Shown: positions 42,038 through 51,552, numbered from the stretch's first letter. The stretch is DNA of 64,000 bases from Pedobacter deserti (GCF_024436415.1 NZ_JAFMZQ010000002.1:414906-478905); one strand, 5' to 3'. Program-made: numbers and translations. The notes: generated by a model not told the origin, from the sequence alone.

Positions 42038-42127
42038 ATGAAAAAGCTAACTGTACACTTCAACCTTCCCCCCGGCTTAAGCCGTTACGCATCATTGTAT
42101 GCAAAGAAGCCTAAGAATCCCAGCTAA
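42038..42127 (+). CDS. Possible 29-residue leader peptide
   Basis: This frame begins MKKLTVHFNLPPG and ends with a basic KKPKNPS, with stop TAA at 42125-42127. It starts directly behind a strong hairpin. It is short and could be spurious. No cysteine or signal peptide is present. Confidence 0.3.
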   Translation: MKKLTVHFNLPPGLSRYASLYAKKPKNPS

Positions 42128-42207
42128 GGCTTATTCACGTTCCCCTCAAACGGTTAATTAGTAATTAACTCATTAATTCATAATTTCTCTCTTACCAAAA
42201 AAACTGT

Positions 42208-42642
42208 ATGACCAGATCTGAAGAACCAACAGACTACCTGTTAATTAGAGCTCAATCAAGTAGTGATTTTGACCCCGCCCAATTTGCAATCGTGTATCTA
42301 AGCGAACACTACAGGCAAATACTCCGCAAGCGCTTAATGGACGCAACCGGTCTAAAAGACGATGTTCAGCTTGCGAGTATCAATTATTGGGACGACTATG
42401 CTGTGTTTTATACCAACTCTCGCAAGATCGGGTCTTTTTTATTGCTTGTAGACGAGGACTGGGCTTTCGTTAATGTTGCAGATGGCGACTTGAAAAGCTT
42501 AAGAAAGCCACACAACATTATGCTGGACGGACAACTGATTGTTAGCAAAACTGGTTTTGCTCAATATCACGCAAATACTAAGCATGACCACGAAACTTAC
42601 TGGACCGAATATTTTTCAATAAAGGAGGCGCTGACCTTATAA
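42208..42642 (+). CDS. Protein of unknown function (144 aa)
   Basis: This cytoplasmic protein has no signal peptide. Recognisable stretches are DYLLIRAQSSSDFDPAQFAI, LLLVDEDWAFVNVADGDL and KTGFAQYHANTKHDHETYWT. I do not recognise a family. A perfect 8-bp inverted repeat (GTTAATTA, TAATTAAC at 42153-42169) lies just upstream and the terminator at 42725 lies 83 nt downstream, so it is likely transcribed on its own. Confidence 0.6.
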   Translation: MTRSEEPTDYLLIRAQSSSDFDPAQFAIVYLSEHYRQILRKRLMDATGLKDDVQLASINYWDDYAVFYTNSRKIGSFLLLVDEDWAFVNVADGDLKSLRKPHNIMLDGQLIVSKTGFAQYHANTKHDHETYWTEYFSIKEALTL

Positions 42643-42724
42643 ACATCTGATCATTACCATCCTATGATTATAATTAATTACATTCGCCTCATCATCAAAC
42701 CACCAGACTAAAGACTTTTAGGAC

Positions 42725-42774
42725 AGGCGGCACATACTTTTGAGGGGAAGTATGTAGCCGCCTTGTTCTTTTTT
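42725..42774 (+). terminator. Rho-independent terminator
   Basis: AGGCGGCACATACTT pairs with AAGTATGT and GCCGCCT (one base bulged), followed by TGTTCTTTTTT. It separates the 144-residue protein gene from the TlpA-SusC-SusD operon. Confidence 0.75.
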
Positions 42775-42813
42775 ATCCCACCTATCAACTAATAATTCAT
42801 TAAAAAACTGAAT

Positions 42814-43392
42814 ATGAAAAAAACGATACTAAGTATTGTAATGGCCGCGCTTTGTCTTTTTTTGGGCGTAAAAGGCCAGAATGCTGCGGTAGAACCTAAG
42901 CCTATACGTATCGGTGAAGTGATACCTCCGGTTATCTGGAACGCTCCCTTCAACACGGTAGGAGCGGAGGGTATCGACTCAACGTTGAAGCTCAGTGATT
43001 ATGCCGACAAGCTGATCATTCTTGACTTCTGGGCTACCTACTGTAAGCCATGTATTGCGTCACTCGACTATCTGTATTCTATACAAGACCAGTTTAAGGG
43101 TAGGGTGGTAGTGATACCAGTACAGGTATACAACAATGCCGACGGGGCAATTCCTTTTATGAAAAAAAAGGGCTGGACTTGGAGGTCTATCACCGCAGAC
43201 ACGACGCTAAACAAGGTCATGCTCGCCCATTATCTAACGGGTTTCGGCAGTGCGTGGATAAAGGAAGGGAGGCTCCTGGCGGTTCCTTCCAAAAGATATC
43301 TCCATGCCGACACCATTTCCAAGATACTTAAGGGAAGCCCTGTTGCTTTTGAGAACAGAACGGCTTATCGTAAAACTAACCAAACAAACTAA
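42814..43392 (+). CDS. TlpA-like thioredoxin protein, SusCD-linked
   Basis: This 192-residue protein has a signal peptide (SIVMAALCLFLGVKGQ) and a thioredoxin domain with the redox pair in LDFWATYCKPCIASL. The usual cis-Pro region is YLTGFGSAWIKEGR. It ends 2 nt before the SusC start, so the operon is tightly packed. It should keep disulfides of exported proteins correct during receptor assembly or use. Confidence 0.87.
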   Translation: MKKTILSIVMAALCLFLGVKGQNAAVEPKPIRIGEVIPPVIWNAPFNTVGAEGIDSTLKLSDYADKLIILDFWATYCKPCIASLDYLYSIQDQFKGRVVVIPVQVYNNADGAIPFMKKKGWTWRSITADTTLNKVMLAHYLTGFGSAWIKEGRLLAVPSKRYLHADTISKILKGSPVAFENRTAYRKTNQTN

Positions 43393-43394
43393 GT

Positions 43395-46394
43395 ATGCAT
43401 AAACTTTTACTCATTTTAACTTTGCTGGCAGGCTGGCAATCCGGTACTGCACAGGAAAAAGGTAAACAGCAGAAATCAAAGTCTGCTATTGGAGACACCA
43501 TTGGTAAGGATACGGTCATCCTTAAAGAAGTTGTCATTAATACAGGTTATTACCAGTTGCCAAAAGAGCGGGCTACTGGGTCTTTCGACCATATCAATAA
43601 TGAACTCATCAGCAGAAGTACAGGCACAAACATCATTTCAAGGCTGGAGGGCATTACCAGCAGTTTAAGTTTCGACCGTCGTAAAAGCACCGGGGAAACG
43701 ACAAACGCACCAGCGCTTCGCGTACGTGGCCTTTCTACCATAAATTCCAGCGAAGCGCCGCTTATTATCGTTGATAATTTTCCTTTTGAAGGAGATATCA
43801 ACAACATTAATCCTAATGATGTTGAGAGCGTTACAGTGCTAAAGGACGCTGCAGCTGCTTCCATTTGGGGTGCCAGGGCAGGCAACGGGGTTATCGTAAT
43901 TACAACTAAGCAGGGCCGCTACAATCAGAAGACTCGGGTTACTTTCAACACCAATTTTACGGTTGGTGATAAGCCGGATCTTTTTTACAATCAGAAATGG
44001 TTGCCCTCTACCACAGTTATGTCCATTGAGAAGGAGCTTTTTGACAAGAACACTTATGCTCCGCAGAACGAAACTGCGCTGCCGGCTTACGTGGAACTGT
44101 TGATCAGAAAAAAGAACGGCACGATCAGCGAGGCTGATTTTCATAGTGCGGAGATGGCTTTTCAACAGCATGATGTAAGGAGGGATGCGCTTAACAATTT
44201 ATATCAACATAGTATAAATCAACAGTATGCGCTGAACGTTGCGGGTGGTGCCGATGCTTACCGTTATACGCTTTCAGCGGGTGTCGACAGAAATCGGTCG
44301 TACACCGTCGGCAATGGGGGAAACCGTTTAAACCTGAATCTTCAAAACGCTTTCAAACCGCTCGCTAATCTTGAGTTGACGGGAGGACTATGGTATACCA
44401 GGCAAAACGCAGAGAACAATGGACTAACGCTAAACCGGCTAGATCCAGAAACAGGTATATCTGTGTCGCCTTATACCATGCTTCAGGATCAGGATGGCAA
44501 TGCCAGAGCTATTCCATTCCAGCTACGGCAAACCTACACGGAGGCTGCGGTATCTAATGGCTTGCTCGATTGGTCGTATCGTCCTCTCGATGAGGTCAGG
44601 ATGAGTGACCGTTCATCTGGCGCTACCGAGCTTCGTATGAATGCTGGCGTTAAGTTGAACTTTCTACGCTACTTTACTGGAAATTTAACATATCAGCATA
44701 TTCAAAGGGATTTTAACTCGGAAAGTCTTTATTCTAAGGATACCTATTATGTTCGGAACCTGGTGAATACCTACACGCAGGCGGATGGCACACGGATCAT
44801 ACCCAATGGAGGGATATTACAATCGGGCGGTAACAATGATGAGTTAACACACTCAGGTAGGCTTCAGTTGAGTTATCAGCAGGATTTGGGCGACACGCAT
44901 CAACTTACAGCACTCGCTGGTACGGAAGTAAGGCAGCAGGTGGCCAACTATTATCCCGGGAAAACGATTTACAATTATAATCCTGATCTGATGACGGGTA
45001 CGAGCGCATTAAACTATACTACCGGATATCTGCTTCGTCCTTCTGGCGGCGGGAGTATCCCTGCCCCGCCTGCTGAAAGTGACAGGATTACAGATAGATA
45101 CCTTTCTTACTTTTCGAACGCTGCTTATACTTACCGGCAGAGGTATACGCTATCAGGAAGCATGCGCTGGGATGGGTCAAACCTCTTTGGCGTAAAAACG
45201 AATCAAAAGGGCGTGCCGTTATGGTCGGCGGGAGCCAGTTGGGAAATTAGTAAAGAAGGATTTTATAGCTCTGACCTGTTTCCGTACCTGAGAATGCGTG
45301 CCACCTATGGCAGCAGTGGTAACGTGAATAAGTCGGTCACTGCATATCCCGTAATCGGGTACCAGACAGATGCGGTAACGCGTTTGCCCCTCGCCCAAAT
45401 CAGAAGTGCAGGAAATCCTTCGCTGAGATGGGAGATGGTAAAAATGCTCAACCTAGCTGCTGATCTTGCCACAAAAAACAACAGGATTCAGGCGAGTTTC
45501 GAGTGCTACATAAAAAGAGGAAGCGATCTCATCGGCGAAAAGGTTATGGCGCCATCAACAGGGGTAGTAACGGGTGTTGTACCGTTGATTGTAAACAGGG
45601 TAAACTATGCAAACCTACGTACGCATGGCTTAGATGTACAGCTCGCTACGAAAAATCTGACAGGCGTATTTAGATGGGAATCCGCCGTGCTCTTCAGCTT
45701 TGTGAAAAACAAAATCACCAATTATACCTTCGATGATGCACTTACGTCAAGTTTTTACTTCGGCTCACCCGCCATACTGAAAAACGGGTTGTCGCGCGAT
45801 GTGATTTACTGGATGCCTTGGAGCGGACTTGATTCACAAACTGGTAATCCGCGCGTGTATATCGACGGCGTCGCGAGCACAGACTACAAGGCTTATATTG
45901 ACGGATTTAAGCCGGAGAATCTGCTCACTGGCCTGGAAATGCCTCCGGTCTTCGGTTCGCTTAGAAATACATTTAGCTATCAGCGATTCAGTTTGAGTAC
46001 TGTAGTGTCGTTCAAGACCGGATATGTATTTAGACGTCAGTCTATAACACCAGGACAGGAGTATCTTTCCAGCGCGAATTATCATATGGACTACTTCAAG
46101 AGGTGGACTCACCCTGGTGATGAGCTGAGAACTGATGTTCCCGCTGCCGGGCCGAGCAACACTTATCTTGCACAGACTTATACGCGCTCGGCGGCACTCA
46201 TTACAAAGGGTGATCATATCCGCCTTCAGGACGTCAATTTTAGTTATCAGCTTAAAAATCTCAGGGTATTTGCTTATGCAAGAGACCTTGGTATTCTATG
46301 GAGGGCTAACAAGCAAGGCTTAGACCCTGACTATCCAAATTCAAATTACCCAACGCCAGCAAGTTTCTCTTTTGGGGTTCAGGCAGGTTTTTAA
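43395..46394 (+). CDS. SusC/RagA-type outer-membrane receptor without STN domain
   Basis: This 999-residue protein has a signal peptide (LLLILTLLAGWQSGTAQ) and begins its plug almost at once (KDTVILKEVVINTGYYQLPK), with RVRGLSTINSSEAPLIIVDN and NPNDVESVTVLKDAAAAS typical of SusC. The barrel ends with the family-specific DPDYPNSNYPTPASFSFGVQ. Because it lacks both the STN and the carboxypeptidase-D-like domains, it is not expected to signal through FecR. It imports an oligosaccharide or peptide ligand with its SusD partner. Confidence 0.92.
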   Translation: MHKLLLILTLLAGWQSGTAQEKGKQQKSKSAIGDTIGKDTVILKEVVINTGYYQLPKERATGSFDHINNELISRSTGTNIISRLEGITSSLSFDRRKSTGETTNAPALRVRGLSTINSSEAPLIIVDNFPFEGDINNINPNDVESVTVLKDAAAASIWGARAGNGVIVITTKQGRYNQKTRVTFNTNFTVGDKPDLFYNQKWLPSTTVMSIEKELFDKNTYAPQNETALPAYVELLIRKKNGTISEADFHSAEMAFQQHDVRRDALNNLYQHSINQQYALNVAGGADAYRYTLSAGVDRNRSYTVGNGGNRLNLNLQNAFKPLANLELTGGLWYTRQNAENNGLTLNRLDPETGISVSPYTMLQDQDGNARAIPFQLRQTYTEAAVSNGLLDWSYRPLDEVRMSDRSSGATELRMNAGVKLNFLRYFTGNLTYQHIQRDFNSESLYSKDTYYVRNLVNTYTQADGTRIIPNGGILQSGGNNDELTHSGRLQLSYQQDLGDTHQLTALAGTEVRQQVANYYPGKTIYNYNPDLMTGTSALNYTTGYLLRPSGGGSIPAPPAESDRITDRYLSYFSNAAYTYRQRYTLSGSMRWDGSNLFGVKTNQKGVPLWSAGASWEISKEGFYSSDLFPYLRMRATYGSSGNVNKSVTAYPVIGYQTDAVTRLPLAQIRSAGNPSLRWEMVKMLNLAADLATKNNRIQASFECYIKRGSDLIGEKVMAPSTGVVTGVVPLIVNRVNYANLRTHGLDVQLATKNLTGVFRWESAVLFSFVKNKITNYTFDDALTSSFYFGSPAILKNGLSRDVIYWMPWSGLDSQTGNPRVYIDGVASTDYKAYIDGFKPENLLTGLEMPPVFGSLRNTFSYQRFSLSTVVSFKTGYVFRRQSITPGQEYLSSANYHMDYFKRWTHPGDELRTDVPAAGPSNTYLAQTYTRSAALITKGDHIRLQDVNFSYQLKNLRVFAYARDLGILWRANKQGLDPDYPNSNYPTPASFSFGVQAGF

Positions 46395-46406
46395 TAACGT
46401 AACATT

Positions 46407-47780
46407 ATGAAAGCAAACAAGTATCTAATACTCATTATATTTTCAAGCGGATCATTCCTCAGCTGTAACAAGGATTTTCTGGAAAAGAAGCAGCAACAAA
46501 GTCTCGTGATTCCGGCCAGTCTGTCCGACTTCCAGAGTTTACTGGATAACCGCGATGCAATGACCAATAACTCATGCCATGAACTGGGCATAATAGGTGC
46601 GGATGAATACAGTGTTTCGGATGCGGTATGGAATGTTTTAAGTGCTCCGTATCAGAAATATGGTTACATCTGGGCTAAAGATGTTTATGAAGGTGCCCAA
46701 CTAGACGAATGGAATATGGCATATTGGCGGATTTTGCATGCGAATACGGCATTGGATGGAGTGAAGCAAATTAAGCCAGCCGAGGTGGAAAGACAGTTAT
46801 GGAATAATGTGAAGGGAAGTGGATTGTTCTTCAGGGCTTATAATTTTTATCAGTTGGCGCAGCAATTCTGCAAGCCTTATTCTGCGACGGCCTCTACTGA
46901 TCCTGGACTACCGCTCCGTTTGGAGGCAGACATAGATCTTCTTTCGCGACGCTCAACGGTAGCAGAAACCTACAGTCAGATCATAGAAGATTTGCTTACC
47001 GCCGCGCCGCTTTTGCCGGATCTTCCATTGGTTAAGTTCCGCCCGTCTAAGGCTTCTGCCTATGCGCTACTCGCAAAGGTGTACCTGCTTATGGCGAATT
47101 ACGAGAAAGCCAACGAATATGCTGGTCTGTCTTTGGCGATCAAATCTGATCTTATTGACTTTAAAACGCTGAGCTTATCTGCCAGATATCCCTTCCCATC
47201 AGATTATGAATTAAATAAGGAAGTTATTCTGGCTGTGGGTATATCCAATATAGCCATCACCGGGACGGCGAGGATGAATGTGGTGCCCGATATCTTAAAC
47301 AATTATACAACGGGCGACCTGCGCAGGCAAGCTTACTTTTTCAATAACGCCGACGGAAGGGTACTATTTAAAGGATCCTATAAGGGCAGCGCAGCGTTTT
47401 ATACCGGCCTGGCGACCGACGAGGTCTTTCTTATTAGGGCTGAGAGCTACGCAAGAATGGGCGACAAGGAAAATGCGCTTAAAGATCTGAATACTTTAAG
47501 AAAGGCTAGGTTCACAGTAGCTGCTTATCAGGACTTGGCGGCCTCAGATGCTAACGAAGCTTTGAGAATGGTGATAGAGGAACGGAGACGGGAACTTATT
47601 TTCAGAGGGATCCGCTGGGAGGATCTTCGCAGGCTTAACGCTGAATCTGCCTTTTCCAGAGTTATCAGGCGTACGGTAGCCGGTACTACCTATGAACTGT
47701 TGCCCGGAGATAACAAGTACGTTTGGCCTTTGCCCGATAACGAAGTCACATTAAGTAAGATTGAACAGAACCCAAGATAA
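46407..47780 (+). CDS. SusD/RagB-type surface lipoprotein
   Basis: This 457-residue lipoprotein has a lipobox (SGSFLSC, lipidated Cys20). N-terminal SusD features are FQSLLDNRDAMTNN and LHANTALDGVKQI. The TPR-like centre and the C-terminal motif (EERRRELIFRGIRWEDLRRL, KYVWPLPDNEV) fit RagB/SusD. It is the ligand-binding partner of the SusC at 43395 and ends the operon before a strong terminator. Confidence 0.92.
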   Translation: MKANKYLILIIFSSGSFLSCNKDFLEKKQQQSLVIPASLSDFQSLLDNRDAMTNNSCHELGIIGADEYSVSDAVWNVLSAPYQKYGYIWAKDVYEGAQLDEWNMAYWRILHANTALDGVKQIKPAEVERQLWNNVKGSGLFFRAYNFYQLAQQFCKPYSATASTDPGLPLRLEADIDLLSRRSTVAETYSQIIEDLLTAAPLLPDLPLVKFRPSKASAYALLAKVYLLMANYEKANEYAGLSLAIKSDLIDFKTLSLSARYPFPSDYELNKEVILAVGISNIAITGTARMNVVPDILNNYTTGDLRRQAYFFNNADGRVLFKGSYKGSAAFYTGLATDEVFLIRAESYARMGDKENALKDLNTLRKARFTVAAYQDLAASDANEALRMVIEERRRELIFRGIRWEDLRRLNAESAFSRVIRRTVAGTTYELLPGDNKYVWPLPDNEVTLSKIEQNPR

Positions 47781-47810
47781 AAAAAGGGGCTCGCACCAGA
47801 GCCCCTTTTT
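47781..47810. terminator. Bidirectional terminator
   Basis: AAAAAGGGGCTC and GAGCCCCTTTTT form a perfect 12-bp stem with a 6-nt loop. T runs lie on both sides, so it can end both SusD and the convergent gene at 47826. Confidence 0.85.
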
Positions 47811-47825
47811 ATGATGCAACGAATA

Positions 47826-48197
47826 TTAAAGTTCTGGACTTCTTGCTTCGTTAGTAATGCTTTCGTAAGTCGAGTTAACGTCCGCAACTGTTTCAGGAAC
47901 TGATGTAGCAAGATTGGTGAAATCAAGATAGATCATGCATCTGCTGCCTTCATTGTCTTGTTGTGCGCAGCCTTCATCATCAGTAAGCGGCGGAGCGGTT
48001 GGCTCATATGATCCTATAGAAAGGTTGCTGGCCAGATCAGGATCAACCTGATCGTCGATAACGCTTAAATGGTACCAGCCATCGGTGGGCGGGTCAAGTT
48101 TTGCAGAAGTAAAAGCACTCTGTGTAGTCATCACTACTCCAGCTACAAGTAAAATGATCAGTGAGCCGATGTTGAATTTTTTTAATAAAGTTTTCAT
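47826..48197 (-). CDS. DUF6520-like exported peptide
   Basis: This 123-residue protein has a signal peptide (IGSLIILLVAGVVMTTQSAF). The mature part is acidic with two cysteines (DEGCAQQDNEGSRCMIYLDF), matching the DUF6520 pattern of small exported proteins in Bacteroidota. In those genomes it commonly sits beside a MauE/DoxX-like gene, as here. Its role is unknown. The assignment is from the layout. Confidence 0.62.
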   Translation of the reverse strand: MKTLLKKFNIGSLIILLVAGVVMTTQSAFTSAKLDPPTDGWYHLSVIDDQVDPDLASNLSIGSYEPTAPPLTDDEGCAQQDNEGSRCMIYLDFTNLATSVPETVADVNSTYESITNEARSPEL

Positions 48198-48305
48198 GAT
48201 TTAAGTTATTTAATGTTTGATTGTTCAGGCATCCCTGGAGCTTTATGCCGTCGCGTTTAGTTATGATTGTTGTTGGTGCAGGTAAGCTCTTTTCCTGCCG
48301 CTTGA

Positions 48306-48776
48306 TTAACGTATGAAGATGTCCTCCTTTCCTTTAGATTTGGTAACTATTTGGACACTTAACTGGTCGAGGTAAAGGGCTATGCCCGCAAGCGCTACAA
48401 AGCCGAGGTTAAACGCCAGATGTGTGGCATAGCTCATGTTTTTGAGTATGCCGCCGCAACTGCAGGGTATGCGGCCAAAGGCTCCGCTCATGGTGATGGC
48501 GATGTACAGGCTAAAGGCGCTCAGCAGCATAAACGAGCACCACAGGGCTTTTCTGCGCAGTGGCTTGCAGGTTAGTGTGAGGGCTATGATAACTTCAGCA
48601 ACGGGCACAAGCCAGGTGAGTATCCGCGCTATTACGGCAGGGAATACCTGGTTCATCATCTCCTCTTTGCTCTTTTCATAATTGAGCAGCTTACTCAGCG
48701 AGGCGTACAGGAAAAGAAGTGACAGCGCAAGGGTAATGAGCTGGATCATGGTTTCTTTATTGGTAATGGCTTTCAT
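48306..48776 (-). CDS. MauE/DoxX-like membrane protein
   Basis: This 156-residue protein has four membrane helices, starting with LITLALSLLFLYASLSKLLN. It has the MauE sequence RIPCSCGG in the third loop, which carries the CxC motif. MauE and DoxX-type proteins supply reducing power or assist disulfide formation. The gene is 109 nt upstream of the DUF6520 gene on the same strand, so the two probably act together. Confidence 0.8.
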   Translation of the reverse strand: MKAITNKETMIQLITLALSLLFLYASLSKLLNYEKSKEEMMNQVFPAVIARILTWLVPVAEVIIALTLTCKPLRRKALWCSFMLLSAFSLYIAITMSGAFGRIPCSCGGILKNMSYATHLAFNLGFVALAGIALYLDQLSVQIVTKSKGKEDIFIR

Positions 48777-48883
48777 TGCTTGTTCGTTTTGAATACACCA
48801 AAGCTAGTCTGGTTATAAACAGCTGGTTATGCACGTATGCACAGTTTTTATGTGCAGGGTTACCCTAATTCTGTGTCTGAAGC

Positions 48884-49495
48884 TTAGCCCCTCAGCTTCT
48901 GCAACTGATTAATGTAACCGCGCAAACTGAGGCCTACATGCATGGCTTGAATCTGCTGGCTGCTGCAGGCAACGAAGGTTGGGTGTTTGCGCCGGAACTC
49001 AGCAACGCGAATTAGTGGTGGTTTGCTAAGCAGGTCGTGTTGCTCGCGCAGGTATTGCTCATTTTCTACCACCACCAGCGAGAAGGCGCGCTCTATGCCT
49101 TTGTCTGACTTGATGAGGTTGAGCAGGTGGGGGTAGGATATGGACAAAACTTCTCTGCCTTCCAGGCTCTGGATATAGTCGGTACGTGGCCGCCCGTGAA
49201 GCAGCGCTGGCCCGGAAAACGCAAATTGCCTTTTAAGCCAGATGCGTGTGCCGTGCTGGCTGCGGTTCGTGTGGTTATAGGTAAAGCTATGTAGGAGCGT
49301 ATGGATGGAAAAGAACATCCGCCCCTCTTCGGCTGCTCCGGGCCCTTCCAGCTCCTGCAGCTTTACCGTGTTTTGTACCCGCACTATTTCAACCAGTTTA
49401 TTGATCAGCTCGTCCGTAGTGGCAAGGTAGGGCCGAAGCAGCGGTATGATATACTGCTCGAGCAATTTCCGTTTATGGTCAGCTGGTTGATGCAT
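48884..49495 (-). CDS. CRP-like regulator without a clear HTH
   Basis: This 203-residue protein has the N-terminal cNMP-binding type layout and a large central helix, with YNHTNRSQHGTRIWLKRQF, LLHGRPRTDYIQSLEGREVL and LSISYPHLLNLIKSD. A typical Crp HTH is hard to see near the C-terminus (SSQQIQAMHVGLSLRGYINQ). It is divergent from a second CRP-type gene across 186 nt. Confidence 0.7.
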   Translation of the reverse strand: MHQPADHKRKLLEQYIIPLLRPYLATTDELINKLVEIVRVQNTVKLQELEGPGAAEEGRMFFSIHTLLHSFTYNHTNRSQHGTRIWLKRQFAFSGPALLHGRPRTDYIQSLEGREVLSISYPHLLNLIKSDKGIERAFSLVVVENEQYLREQHDLLSKPPLIRVAEFRRKHPTFVACSSQQIQAMHVGLSLRGYINQLQKLRG

Positions 49496-49555
49496 GGTAG
49501 TTTGGTTGTCGGCTTCAAAACTGCAACAAGAAAATTAATTGGTATGTGGCTCAAA

Positions 49556-49583
49556 TTGACAATATGAACAAAATTTAGTTTTG
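49556..49583 (+). promoter_or_regulatory. Promoter TTG, 17 nt, TAGTTTTG
   Basis: TTG at 49556-49558 and TAGTTTTG at 49576-49583 fit the Bacteroidota consensus with a 17-nt spacer. Transcription would start near 49590, giving a leader of about 90 nt for the gene at 49682. Confidence 0.6.
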
Positions 49584-49681
49584 CATTTGTCTGTTTTTTG
49601 CACATTAATTACAGGAAATATCGCGGCTATGGTGAGTGTAACCTCTCCTGATTAATTTTCGCTGGATAATCATCTCTGGGT

Positions 49682-50599
49682 ATGGACGATATCGAACGAA
49701 CGCTTAACGATCTGGACAAGAAGTTTCCGGTAACACCGGAATTCCGTGCCAAGCTGGGGCCGCTGCTTAAATTGCAAACCGGCAAGGCAGATCATGTTTT
49801 CTTGAGTGCCGGCGATGAGGCAAGGGACGCCTGGAAGCTGCTGGAGGGTATTGTGGCTGTATTTAAACCAGACAGGAAGGGCAGGCTGGTGGTGGTCAAG
49901 CTGTATTTGCCGGGCGATATATTTACCGACCTGTTGAGCTTCTTTGAAAAGAAGCCCATAAGCGGCACGTATAGGAGTTTAACACGTTTTAGGGCGCGGC
50001 GGCTGGAGCTTGATGATTTTGAAGGCCTCAAGGATTTTCCGGAAACGATGCGTTTGGCCGAGTTGATTATGATGGAGGAAGGGACGCAGGAGTCGGCCCG
50101 TGCGGAACTGCTTGCCTTGAAGGGTCCGGAGCGGGCAGAGGCTTTTCTGGATATGTATCCTGATATCAATATTCCGGATGCTTATGCAGCGTCATTTCTG
50201 CGGATTACGGAAGCGCAGTACAGGGCATGGCGCAATCGCCGCGCTGCAGGCGAGCCCAGGGTGAAGGAAGAACTGGACAGGCTGCGTGACTTTGTGATGC
50301 AAAACTTTCGCCTGCCTGTGGTAGACGATAAGGCCAGCGTGGCCGATCTGTTCTGCGTTTCTCCTCGCACGCTGGATCGGATGTCGTTCCGCATCTTCGA
50401 CAAGCCTTTCGGTCAGCAGATCATCTTCATGCGTATGCTTTACGGTCTTAAAGCGCTCCTGCTGGAAGACAAGAACGTAGCTCAGGCCGCGGCCAGCGTG
50501 GGCTACGACGATGCCCGTGCCTTCAGCAAGCGCTTTAAGAAGGAGTACCGCATCACGCCGAGGGAGATTGCTGGTATTTATGTTAAGCAGCGAAAGTAG
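49682..50599 (+). CDS. CRP-type sensor domain fused to an AraC-type DNA-binding domain
   Basis: This 305-residue protein starts with a cNMP-binding domain (FLSAGDEARDAWKLLEGIVA, VKLYLPGDIFTDLLSFF). After about 70 residues of linker (YRAWRNRRAAGEPRVKEELD) the C-terminus is an AraC-type double HTH, recognisable by KALLLEDKNVAQAAASVGYD followed by AFSKRFKKEYRITPREIAG. CRP proteins normally use a single winged helix, so this is an unusual combination. It may respond to a small ligand through the first domain. Confidence 0.8.
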   Translation: MDDIERTLNDLDKKFPVTPEFRAKLGPLLKLQTGKADHVFLSAGDEARDAWKLLEGIVAVFKPDRKGRLVVVKLYLPGDIFTDLLSFFEKKPISGTYRSLTRFRARRLELDDFEGLKDFPETMRLAELIMMEEGTQESARAELLALKGPERAEAFLDMYPDINIPDAYAASFLRITEAQYRAWRNRRAAGEPRVKEELDRLRDFVMQNFRLPVVDDKASVADLFCVSPRTLDRMSFRIFDKPFGQQIIFMRMLYGLKALLLEDKNVAQAAASVGYDDARAFSKRFKKEYRITPREIAGIYVKQRK

Positions 50600-50650
50600 C
50601 CGTAGCCCTCATTTGCGATTTCTGGCCTTATTGTTTAAATTGGGATAATT

Positions 50651-51547
50651 ATGAACGCCCTCATCGTTTTTATACTGTTGCAAATCCTGTTTCTATCGAC
50701 TGCCCGTGCGCAAAGGGAAGTAAGCGGAAAAATACTCAGCGCCAAAACGCAGGAAGCTATTCCCTTCGCTACAGTTATATCTTTGAGAACGAAGCAGGGC
50801 GCCAGGCCAGATGCGTACGGTGCCTTTAAGTTAATACTTTCGGAGACCGCTGTTAATGATACACTTGTCTTCAATGCTGTCGGCTACCTTCCACACAAGC
50901 TCGCGGTAAAGGATGTGCAGATTGGAGCAAACATCTCGTTAATGGAAGATGTTAAGACGCTTCGGGAAGTGACTATTACAGATAAAGCTCGAGAAAAAGT
51001 GGTGGGAAATTATAAAGTAATACCCAAAACCACACGTGTTAATTATGGAGGTGAATGGGCTAGGCGCTTTGTCATGCCTGAGAATTACGAATATATAAAG
51101 GAGGTTAGAGTGGCCCGGGAAATTGGCTACCATGAGTTTTCTTCTAAGACTAAATTCAGAATTCATTTCTATCTGGCCGATAGCAAGACAAAAGGCCCAG
51201 GTCAGCGGATTAGTCATGAGCTCATTGAAGTCGATGATTTTGATAACAGCACCATCGTTGTCAGCCTTTCAAAATACGACATACAAATAAAGCCCGGTAC
51301 GGTGTTCTTTATATCGATCGAAACCCTTAACATTCCAGTAAACGAGCGGTATCTTCTTCAGCGGGTTGGACCCAGTTCGTATGGGGAACCTGCAAAGCCT
51401 CATTATTTCAGGTCAATATACCAGCCTTTAGTACATTGTTGTAACGTCACACCAGCGGATGCCTGGCAACTGCTTCCGTTTGTCAGCGCAAGATGGGAAT
51501 CCATGGGAAATTCCTTCGCCCCAGCTGTAGAAGTCATTGTTAACTGA
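50651..51547 (+). CDS. Secreted carboxypeptidase-D-regulatory-like protein
   Basis: This 298-residue protein has a signal peptide (IVFILLQILFLSTARAQ). Residues about 22-90 form a carboxypeptidase-D-like regulatory domain (VSGKILSAKTQEAIPFATVI, then ARPDAYGAFKLILSETA). The rest (about 130-298) has the same strands as the protein at 51553. It may be a surface-linked scaffold rather than a receptor, because no plug or barrel follows. Confidence 0.75.
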   Translation: MNALIVFILLQILFLSTARAQREVSGKILSAKTQEAIPFATVISLRTKQGARPDAYGAFKLILSETAVNDTLVFNAVGYLPHKLAVKDVQIGANISLMEDVKTLREVTITDKAREKVVGNYKVIPKTTRVNYGGEWARRFVMPENYEYIKEVRVAREIGYHEFSSKTKFRIHFYLADSKTKGPGQRISHELIEVDDFDNSTIVVSLSKYDIQIKPGTVFFISIETLNIPVNERYLLQRVGPSSYGEPAKPHYFRSIYQPLVHCCNVTPADAWQLLPFVSARWESMGNSFAPAVEVIVN

Positions 51548-51552
51548 ACGAT

